Shown here: positions 5,624 through 10,667 of the stretch, one piece after another
Layout of the letters: every line of letters starts with the position of its first letter
Position numbering within the stretch: the first letter of the stretch is position 1
Assembly: GCA_026419815.1 (NCBI GenBank)
Contig: JAOAKR010000023.1
Coordinates: forward strand, 1-10,667
Source of the DNA: Microcaldota archaeon
Lineage (GTDB): Archaea > Micrarchaeota > Micrarchaeia > CAILAH01
Direction of reading: 5' to 3'
DNA: 10,667 bases
The notes under the pieces: model-generated
What the model was told of the DNA's origin: nothing
What the model saw: only the letters and a program-made list of their open reading frames with translations
Database searches by the model: none
Position numbers and translations under genes: made by a program

Positions 5624-5785
5624 CTAATCAAACTCCTTCTCAACCGTGCCGATAATCTTTGCGGCACCGCCACGCGGCTCTGCAACTTTCTTGCCGCACC
5701 CTGGGCAGCTCACCGGCAGCTTGGTAAACTTGAACACGGTATTAAGCGAGCCGCATTCGCACTTCACAAGCAGATAGCTTCCCAT
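5624..5785 (-). CDS. rps27e: 30S ribosomal protein eS27
   Basis: A 53-aa zinc-ribbon ribosomal protein of the small subunit. The family pattern is clear: VKCECGS, then LPVSCPGCGKKVAEPRGGAAKI, matching the archaeal pattern of a first Cys pair, VxCxxCGxxLAEPTGGKAKI. Cys27 and Cys30 form a normal CxxC. The first pair, Cys9 and Cys11, is CxC where CxxC is usual, as if one residue were deleted. The ATG at 5785 has AGGGTG 6 bases upstream. It lies 9 bases after eL42 and 9 before the aIF2-alpha ATG, in the standard eL42-eS27-aIF2-alpha-nop10 order. The short length makes it easy to overlook. Confidence 0.93.
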   Translation of the reverse strand: MGSYLLVKCECGSLNTVFKFTKLPVSCPGCGKKVAEPRGGAAKIIGTVEKEFD

Positions 5786-5794
5786 AAGGGCACC

Positions 5795-6079
5795 CTACTT
5801 CGTGATCTCAACCTTCTTCTTTGTCCTGCCGCCGCCCAGCACGCGCTCAATGCTCTTCTTGCAGGTGGGACATTCAAGCATAACTTTCTGGCGCTTGCCC
5901 TGCTTCCTCACAGTCGCCTGCCCCTTGACCTTGCCAACGTAACCGCTTGTCCTGCGCTCGTGCCTTACAGTGCCCCATGCCATACCCCTCGCCTTGCCTT
6001 TTGACGGGTTCTTGACCTTGTGCGCAGTGTGCTTCTTGCACTTCGGGCAGTAAGCCTTAATCTCCTTTGGAACCTTCAC
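5795..6079 (-). CDS. rpl44e: 50S ribosomal protein eL42 (L44e)
   Basis: A 94-aa zinc-binding large-subunit protein located near the ribosomal E site. The N-terminus MKVPKEIKAYCPKCKKHTAH is the family signature; the second zinc pair is ECPTCKK, so the Cys ligands are 11, 14, 70 and 73. The region 46-66 (GYVGKVKG, then QATVRKQGKRQK) is basic and lacks the GYGGFPRP-type loop of many homologues. The GTG at 6079 is chosen: the Shine-Dalgarno GAGGTG is 7 bases before it and the product then starts MKVPK as in the family. The ATG at 6085 is only one base from that site. The gene overlaps the end of the GINS gene by 23 bases, suggesting coupled translation. Confidence 0.94.
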   Translation of the reverse strand: MKVPKEIKAYCPKCKKHTAHKVKNPSKGKARGMAWGTVRHERRTSGYVGKVKGQATVRKQGKRQKVMLECPTCKKSIERVLGGGRTKKKVEITK

Positions 6080-6680
6080 TCCCATACACCTCTGCAATGC
6101 CACGCTTGAGCATTACCTCCGCGGCTTTGGCAGGCAGCTCAGCAACCGCACCGGCATCAAACGGCCCGTACTCATTGCCGTCCCCCGCCTTAAACCTCGG
6201 CACACTTTTAAGGAGTTTAACCTTTATAAAAGGAGCAGGCGCCTGCATATCCGCCCCTGAGTTTTCCACAGGAGGCTCATCCCCTGCCGCAACCGCATTG
6301 CCGGCAGCACTTTTCATCCCCATCTCCCGGGAGGCGCCCCTTGCCCCTATATTCCCCTTGAATTCCTGTATAGTGCGCTTTACACCCTCATACAGCGGCC
6401 TTTCCTCATCGGCAAGCCCTTGGAGAGGGCCAAACCCATTGTAAACCTCGTTGAACGCATATAAAGTAATCTTTTCTGCACGCTTCATCTCAACTTCCCT
6501 GAGCACCTTCTCGCAGTTCTCAAGCTCCCTGAGCTTGTGCGTGTCCCACTTTTTTGCAAGCTCAGACTTAAGCTGCTCGATATGGGCAAATATGCGCTGG
6601 TAAGTGTCTGGCTTTATGGCCGACAGGTTGTTTGACTGCTTCTCCTGCACCTGCAGCCGCCTCAGCTCATCATACATCAT
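6057..6680 (-). CDS. gins51: GINS complex subunit, Gins51-like
   Basis: A 207-aa protein. Archaeal GINS binds MCM helicase and the Cdc45/RecJ-like protein in the replicative CMG complex. The N-terminal part (about 1-110) is a helical A domain starting YDELRRLQVQEKQ and continuing with TYQRIFAHIEQLKSELAKKW. A low-complexity linker (about 115-148) leads to a small C-terminal beta domain (about 149-200): FIKVKLLKSVPRFKAGDGNE, then YGPFDAGAVAELP and AEVMLKRGIAEVY. This A-then-B order is that of Gins51 (Sld5/Psf1-like) rather than Gins23. GAGGTG lies 4 bases before the ATG at 6680; a second ATG at 6677 is equally possible. It stands between priS and eL42, a known archaeal linkage of replication and translation genes. 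Confidence 0.88.
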   Translation of the reverse strand: MMYDELRRLQVQEKQSNNLSAIKPDTYQRIFAHIEQLKSELAKKWDTHKLRELENCEKVLREVEMKRAEKITLYAFNEVYNGFGPLQGLADEERPLYEGVKRTIQEFKGNIGARGASREMGMKSAAGNAVAAGDEPPVENSGADMQAPAPFIKVKLLKSVPRFKAGDGNEYGPFDAGAVAELPAKAAEVMLKRGIAEVYGSEGSKGD

Positions 6681-6820
6681 TAAGCACCTCACATCCGCAC
6701 GTATGCACTTGGCACCTGGTGCCGGTTTAGCCCTGCCTACAAGCGCCCTTCCGTCCCAGTGCCCACATTCAAATGCATTTATGCACCGAAGTGCGGCATT
6801 TCCTCACTAAGCAAATAAAC

Positions 6821-7873
6821 TCAACGTGCAATCCTTGCGGCACCTTTCCCTATTAGGTATGCCGCGTAGTATTTAGGAAGTGTTGCCTTTTTATTGTTAA
6901 TAGGCTCAAACGTGCGGCCGCACATCTCAATTGCAGGCGCAGATGACACCTCAACTTCCATCTCCTCATCACTTATGAACACTGCGTCCCTCAGTGGGTC
7001 AAACCTCCCGATATCGTCCGCCCTCTTTGCTATTAGCGTGCTCTCGCCGTGGATAGTGCCAGGCAGCCGTATTAGCCGGCTCACATCGGTTGTCACCTGC
7101 TCGTCCACATTTGCCCTGCAAATATCCCTGCATTTATCAAACTCCCTGTGGAACCATGTGCTCTCTCTTATGTTGCCCCATATCCCGAACACTATATCAT
7201 CCAGATATTCCTTGCGCTTGCTTGTTTTTATCTCCCCATTCTCAAGCCGCTTTTGGATGCAGCGCGCAATCCTGCCGAACCACGCCGGCGAATCAACTTT
7301 TGGGCTCTGCTCACAGAATATCCCAGCGTCCAGCCCAACACCGTTAAGGTAGTTGACCAGCTCAAGCCGCGCCTTCCCATCCAGGTCCAAGTACCTCGCG
7401 TCAAGCACGTGGACGTGGTAGCCGCGGTTCCCGCTAAAGTTTATCGCAATCTCCTTTTTGGCAATCCCCAAATCTGGGATGAGAAACTCCTCAATCAGCC
7501 GTACAACCTGCTCTTTTGCCCTGCCGAGGCATTCATTGCATATGAACTTGTCATCGTGCTGTGTGCACCCGTGCACATCAATGTCAAACACCAGGTCGGA
7601 GCCAAGCATCATCTTGCTTGCCATCGGCTTTGCCTCGGGTGCGGCGTACCGTGCTACTGAGTATGACACGTAAAATGGGACATTGGTTATCAGGTAGTTT
7701 CGGAGCTCATCATTGGTGCCGAACCTCTTATGCCTGAAATCTATCTTTTTCTCAACACCAAACCCGAACTCCCTCTGCTCAACCATATATGGGTAGTCTG
7801 GGGCGTTTTTCTCGTAATACCCCTTGAACTCGGCCCTCAGGAATTCCCTTTCAGGCGAGAACGGTGCAGGCAT
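6821..7873 (-). CDS. priS: DNA primase small (catalytic) subunit PriS
   Basis: A 350-aa AEP-superfamily primase that makes primers for replication, normally with PriL. Catalytic motifs are visible: motif I Asp97 and Asp99 in LVFDIDVHG, motif II SGNRGYHVHV (147-156), and motif III Asp263 with RLIRLPGTIHG (266-276). Cysteines 103, 112 and 115 with His106 probably form the usual zinc knuckle after motif I. The length is typical, and the protein is not fused to a PriL domain; no priL is in the window. The ATG at 7873 lies about 25 bases from a TATA element (7895-7902), giving a leaderless mRNA. It is followed, after 140 bases, by the GINS gene on the same strand and is divergent from the orphan gene at 7937. 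Confidence 0.96.
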   Translation of the reverse strand: MPAPFSPEREFLRAEFKGYYEKNAPDYPYMVEQREFGFGVEKKIDFRHKRFGTNDELRNYLITNVPFYVSYSVARYAAPEAKPMASKMMLGSDLVFDIDVHGCTQHDDKFICNECLGRAKEQVVRLIEEFLIPDLGIAKKEIAINFSGNRGYHVHVLDARYLDLDGKARLELVNYLNGVGLDAGIFCEQSPKVDSPAWFGRIARCIQKRLENGEIKTSKRKEYLDDIVFGIWGNIRESTWFHREFDKCRDICRANVDEQVTTDVSRLIRLPGTIHGESTLIAKRADDIGRFDPLRDAVFISDEEMEVEVSSAPAIEMCGRTFEPINNKKATLPKYYAAYLIGKGAARIAR

Positions 7874-7894
7874 ATGTGGATATGCTTAAAAAAG

Positions 7895-7902
7895 TTTAAA
7901 TA
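7895..7902. promoter_or_regulatory. Symmetric TATA element between priS and the orphan gene
   Basis: TTTAAATA reads as a TATA box on both strands. On the minus strand it is about 25 bases before the priS ATG (leaderless). On the plus strand it would start RNA near 7925, 12 bases before the ATG at 7937, leaving room for the ribosome site AGGGTG (7926-7931). One box may thus serve both genes. Confidence 0.5.
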
Positions 7903-7936
7903 GAATGGAATATCCGTATATGCACAGGGTGCCATT

Positions 7937-9016
7937 ATGCCGGAAGAAGTTACGGTTAGCAGGGATAATGAGCTCACAAGTAAATACTCAACGCAGCTAG
8001 AGTCAGCGCAAAAATTAGCGAATGAGATTGCGAATACGCACGAGATTGAGATACAACTGCGGTTCGTGAACGGGACACTGCAGGCGTATGTCCGGTGCAG
8101 TGAGGGCTCCACCAAGTGCAACGACAATAACCTTGCAGAGCTTACGAAAAATTTTGCGAAGGGATTTGCGTCAAAATTTTCAGACCAAAATGAAAATGCA
8201 AAGGCTGCGGCGTTTGCAGGCCTTGCATTTGTAGATGGCGGTGCAACTGCGGAACAGGTTGAAAAAGTATCAAAGTTGAGCAACGGCGAGCTTGCTAATT
8301 TCAATGAGCAGATGAAAAGTAAGTTTGAAACTGCGACTGTGAAACTTGGTGACGCGGCTGCACAATCAGAGAAGGCGGGCGGTGAGGGCCAGGCAGAAAA
8401 CCTGGGCAGGCAAGCATCGCTCATTTCCCGCGATGAAATAAGCAAATTCCTTGAAAATGCGCGCATATGGGGCATAGACCACCTTAAGAAGGATGAGCAG
8501 CTTGATGAGGAGTTGTTTAAGAAAGTTAAGAAGAAAGGGGGCAAGGTTGATGAGGCGGGTGTGGCAACCCGTGTGGAAGGGGAGAGTGTTACAATTGCAA
8601 TCGCCACAACCGGCACGAAAGGCGGTGTGGGCGAGCGCAAGTCAATGTTCAAACTCACGACGAGCAAAGAGAATTTAGGTAAGATTGTTGCTTCCGCACC
8701 CGATGTGTGCAAATCCCTCTCAGAGGATCTCGTAAATAAGGATGGCACTGTTAATGCGAAGGCGCTCAAGGAATACCTATATGTTCACCGGAACGAGAAG
8801 AAGGTTGGCGATACAATCCGCAAAAAAATGATTGAAATCTTTGGCAAGGAAGAGTATGAAAAGATGGAGGCTGAGGCACAGAGGAAGTATGCTGAGGACT
8901 ACCCGGGCAAGAAGATGTCCAAGACAGGGTTTGCGATTGCGTTGTTTTATGCTGCCGTTACTGCAGAGGAGAAAAAGACAGCTGAGAAAAAAGCTGATGA
9001 GGATAAGGCCAAATAA
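7937..9016 (+). CDS. Orphan cytoplasmic protein, unknown function
   Basis: A 359-aa protein that I do not recognise. It has no signal peptide or clear membrane helix and is rich in Lys, Glu and Ala. About 1-140 is mostly helical, with two cysteines (RCSEGSTKC). About 140-165 is a Gly/Ala/Gln-rich linker. About 165-320 is a mixed region (SLISRDEISKFLENARIWGI; TIAIATTGTKGGVGERKSM; KALKEYLYVHRNEKKVGDTI). About 345-359 is a highly charged Lys/Glu tail. Codons are more A/T-rich than in neighbours (many aaa, aat, gcg, ttt), hinting at a different history. A 310-residue antisense open frame overlaps most of it but is Ser/Pro/Leu-rich and looks like a shadow. The start is supported by AGGGTG 5 bases before the ATG and the shared TATA element. 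It is divergent from priS. Confidence 0.78.
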   Translation: MPEEVTVSRDNELTSKYSTQLESAQKLANEIANTHEIEIQLRFVNGTLQAYVRCSEGSTKCNDNNLAELTKNFAKGFASKFSDQNENAKAAAFAGLAFVDGGATAEQVEKVSKLSNGELANFNEQMKSKFETATVKLGDAAAQSEKAGGEGQAENLGRQASLISRDEISKFLENARIWGIDHLKKDEQLDEELFKKVKKKGGKVDEAGVATRVEGESVTIAIATTGTKGGVGERKSMFKLTTSKENLGKIVASAPDVCKSLSEDLVNKDGTVNAKALKEYLYVHRNEKKVGDTIRKKMIEIFGKEEYEKMEAEAQRKYAEDYPGKKMSKTGFAIALFYAAVTAEEKKTAEKKADEDKAK

Positions 9017-9028
9017 GATAGGGAGTTG

Positions 9029-9069
9029 ATGCCCTGCTGAAGGTGAAGCCACTGTACTTTTCAGGGCAT
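9029..9069. terminator. Inverted repeat between convergent genes
   Basis: ATGCCCTG (9029-9036) and CAGGGCAT (9062-9069) are perfect 8-bp inverted copies separated by 25 bases. An alternative inner pairing CTGAA/TTCAG overlaps them. The element sits exactly between the stops of the orphan gene (9016) and the Roadblock gene (9070). A two-way terminator or 3'-end stabiliser is likely; a small RNA or protein-binding site is possible. Confidence 0.45.
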
Positions 9070-9438
9070 TCAACTGAGCATTTCTGCAATTTTCTTTGCT
9101 GATTTTTCCATATTGACTAGTGCCATGCCGAGGTTTGCATCTTTCCCGACAAGGCACACGAGCAGTGAGCCCTCACCCGCACCCACCGCAACAAGCTTCC
9201 CCTCAGCGCTCTCAACAACCGCCTGCCCGAACTTCCCAAGGCCCAATTCCCCAGCAGAACCCTCACCCGCACCAACAAGCGAGGCGGCCATTGCAGCGAG
9301 CGTGTGCGAATCCACAAACGCAGGCATATCGCTCGCTATTATCAGGCCGTCCCTTCGCACAATGGCGCTGGCCTCAACATCACCGGTTTTCCTGAGTGCG
9401 GCAAGCACCGCTTCAAGCTCCTGCCTCATTTCAGCCAT
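9070..9438 (-). CDS. Roadblock/LC7-domain protein (MglB-like)
   Basis: A 122-aa single-domain protein. The sequence follows the Roadblock/LC7 pattern: helix (RQELEAVLAALRK), strand-turn-strand (ASAIVRRDGLIIASDMP), long helix (DSHTLAAMAASLVGAGEGSA), then strands (GQAVVESAEGKLVAVGAGEG; SLLVCLVGKDANLGMA) and a last helix (ALVNMEKSAKKIAEMLS). Such proteins form dimers that bind small GTPases and often act as GTPase-activating proteins, as MglB does for MglA. The GTPase-fusion gene lies 106 bases upstream on the same strand, so a partner role is likely. GGGG lies about 9 bases before the ATG at 9438; a second ATG at 9429 is possible. It ends at the inverted repeat 9029-9069. Confidence 0.88.
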   Translation of the reverse strand: MAEMRQELEAVLAALRKTGDVEASAIVRRDGLIIASDMPAFVDSHTLAAMAASLVGAGEGSAGELGLGKFGQAVVESAEGKLVAVGAGEGSLLVCLVGKDANLGMALVNMEKSAKKIAEMLS

Positions 9439-9544
9439 GCTGAATACCCCTTAGCTGCACAAAACCCTGCGGCATCGCCTGCCAGCCTATCCGCAAAGGT
9501 CGTCAGTGCCACCAACCCAACCTGCGCCAGCTAATCTTATGGCG

Positions 9545-10558
9545 CTACCCGCTTATTATCTTGTCCACCAGGCGCTTAAGCGCCTCAATGCACCCCTGGC
9601 CCGTCGTTGCAACCGTGCCCACCACGTCACCCTCAAGCACAAGCGCCCTCTTCACTTCCTCTGGCTTCATCGCGCCGGGAAGGTCCTGCTTATTTGCCGC
9701 GATTATGTAAGGCAGGTTATACTTGGTGACGTGCTCAAGCATCTCCCGTGCCCTGTTGAACGTTTCGGGCTTCGTTGAGTCCACAACGAGCACAACACCG
9801 AACGCATCCTTCCTCAGGATGTCAAGCATAAACTCAAACCTTTCCTGGCCGGGTGTGCCGAACAGGTCAATGCTGAACCCGCTGTGCTCAACGTAGCCGT
9901 GGTCAAGCGCAATCGTGGTGCCCATCCTGTTGACTGAGACCGCACGTGTGCTGACCTTGTGTATGAAAGTGCTCTTGCCCGAGTGGAACGGCCCGGTGAT
10001 GATGATTTTGGGCACGTACACTGCAACCCCGTCAAACCCTGCGCGGTAGGGCACGGCATCTCCCTTGAACGTGCCGGGCGCCTTGACGACCCTGAAATAG
10101 CTGTGTGCTGCGCCAAGCCGGGTTATTGCGCTTATGCGGATTGCATAGTCAAAATCGGTTGCCGGCCGCATAACCTCCTCGCGCACAATGCACAGCACAA
10201 GCGCGCCCTCGGCTTTGGCCGCAACTGCATAATTGTAAAGTGCGTCTTCATACCCGTCAATAACCAGTATTGAACCCTTGAACTTTTTGGCGTCAGAAAG
10301 CCCAGCTTTCTTCCCAATAAACGCCATTTTTGAGAACTGCGCTTGCGGGAATATGTATTTTGACACGTCTGCGCGCAGCTCCCGCTCGCCAATCTGCTCC
10401 GAGTAATATGCTGCCGGCACATTATTAGCCTGTATGAGCTGGTAGGCGAACACTCGTGGGTCCGCGGCCTGCCCCGCGGCCAAGAGGGCCAGCGAGCTTG
10501 GCTGGAACCCGCCCCCAAGGCATTCGTCAAGCTTAGGTATCCCAGAGGAAAGAAGCAT
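9545..10558 (-). CDS. Degenerate KaiC-like domain fused to a small GTPase
   Basis: A 337-aa two-domain protein. Residues about 1-165 resemble a KaiC/RadA-type RecA fold: SSGIPKLDECLGGGFQPSSL at the start and a Walker-B-like strand SILVIDGYED. The Walker A loop is lost (LALLAAGQAADPRVF lacks GxxxxGKT), so this half should not hydrolyse ATP. About 180-337 is a Ras-like GTPase of the archaeal COG2229-like type: G1 GPFHSGKST (189-197), G3 DLFGTPGQERF (231-241), G4 NKQD (289-292) and a G5-like TTGQG (318-322). The ATG at 10558 is used because the TATA box lies 23 bases before it; an ATG at 10567 would be too close. A Roadblock gene follows, suggesting a GTPase/regulator pair. The cellular role is unknown. 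Confidence 0.88.
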   Translation of the reverse strand: MLLSSGIPKLDECLGGGFQPSSLALLAAGQAADPRVFAYQLIQANNVPAAYYSEQIGERELRADVSKYIFPQAQFSKMAFIGKKAGLSDAKKFKGSILVIDGYEDALYNYAVAAKAEGALVLCIVREEVMRPATDFDYAIRISAITRLGAAHSYFRVVKAPGTFKGDAVPYRAGFDGVAVYVPKIIITGPFHSGKSTFIHKVSTRAVSVNRMGTTIALDHGYVEHSGFSIDLFGTPGQERFEFMLDILRKDAFGVVLVVDSTKPETFNRAREMLEHVTKYNLPYIIAANKQDLPGAMKPEEVKRALVLEGDVVGTVATTGQGCIEALKRLVDKIISG

Positions 10559-10575
10559 AATTAGCATTTGAAGTG

Positions 10576-10586
10576 AAATATAATAA
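10576..10586 (-). promoter_or_regulatory. TATA box of the KaiC-like/GTPase gene
   Basis: On the minus strand TTATTATATTT is centred about 23 bases before the ATG at 10558. It fits a leaderless mRNA and decides between the two ATG codons. Confidence 0.55.
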
Positions 10587-10594
10587 GGTTAAGC

Positions 10595-10602
10595 AATTAA
10601 AT
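10595..10602 (+). promoter_or_regulatory. Possible TATA box of the ferredoxin-like gene
   Basis: AATTAAAT is centred 34 bases before the ATG at 10632. It would give a short leader containing AGGGG (10621-10625), a plausible ribosome site. The match is weak. Confidence 0.35.
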
Positions 10603-10631
10603 CAGGACACGGAAGTGAAGAGGGGTTTGCA

Positions 10632-10667
10632 ATGGCAGTATCAATAGACAGGACAAAGTGCATATAC
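10632..10667 (+). CDS. N-terminus of a ferredoxin-like protein (partial)
   Basis: Only 12 codons are inside the window: MAVSIDRTKCIY. This resembles the start of a 4Fe-4S ferredoxin, in which the Cys would begin a CxxCxxC cluster motif. The call is an inference from a few residues. An AGGGG ribosome site lies 6 bases before the ATG. It is divergent from the KaiC-like/GTPase gene. Confidence 0.45.
   Translation, partial: MAVSIDRTKCIY

Noticed and set aside
7837..8769. A 310-residue minus-strand open frame opposite the orphan gene
   Set aside because: Its product is Ser/Pro/Leu-rich and mirrors the codon pattern of the plus gene. The plus gene has a TATA box and ribosome site, and the minus frame would overlap the start of priS.
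1..10667. Search for integrase, transposase, toxin-antitoxin or restriction genes
   Set aside because: No open frame in the window shows the motifs of these families. The tRNA-linked repeats are the only hint of mobile-element activity.

Overview
This window is archaeal chromosomal DNA, most likely from the DPANN superphylum and probably close to Micrarchaeota (ARMAN-2 relatives). Archaeal markers are Nop10, aIF2-alpha, eL42, eS27, GINS, the small primase subunit, TATA-box promoters about 25 bp before leaderless starts, a box C/D guide RNA and a tRNA with bulge-helix-bulge introns. The DPANN placement rests mainly on the tRNA-splicing endonuclease, which has the single-chain three-unit layout first described in ARMAN-2. 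The lineage call is an inference.

Left part (1-2400). Tandem 62-bp repeats abut a minus-strand tRNA-Arg(CCU) gene split by two introns: a canonical one at 37/38 and an unusual one inside the T loop at 59/60. The repeats contain a copy of the last tRNA exon plus trailer. Divergent from the tRNA lies a membrane-anchored thioredoxin-fold protein (CPHC), then the splicing endonuclease that could remove both introns. An unannotated two-guide box C/D sRNA (2285-2354) fills the next intergenic gap. Thus tRNA, tRNA-splicing enzyme and RNA-modification guide lie within 2.4 kb.

Middle part (2387-7873). A secreted beta-sandwich protein (+) converges on a long minus-strand cluster, read from right to left: PriS, GINS (Gins51-like), eL42, eS27, aIF2-alpha, Nop10, a PAC2-family protein and a one-pass surface protein. 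This is the known archaeal linkage of replication genes (primase, GINS) with translation and ribosome-biogenesis genes. Two members, eS27 (53 aa) and Nop10 (49-51 aa), are very short and easily missed.

Right part (7894-10667). A 359-aa orphan protein of different codon use is divergent from priS and shares a symmetric TATA element with it. It converges on a Roadblock/LC7 gene and a gene for a degenerate KaiC-like domain fused to a small GTPase, a probable GTPase/regulator pair. At the right edge a ferredoxin-like gene starts and runs out of the window.

The best candidates for something new are the T-loop intron with adjoining tRNA-3'-end repeats, the box C/D sRNA, the pseudo-KaiC-GTPase/Roadblock pair and the orphan 359-aa protein. 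I found no CRISPR array, transposase, integrase or defence system.
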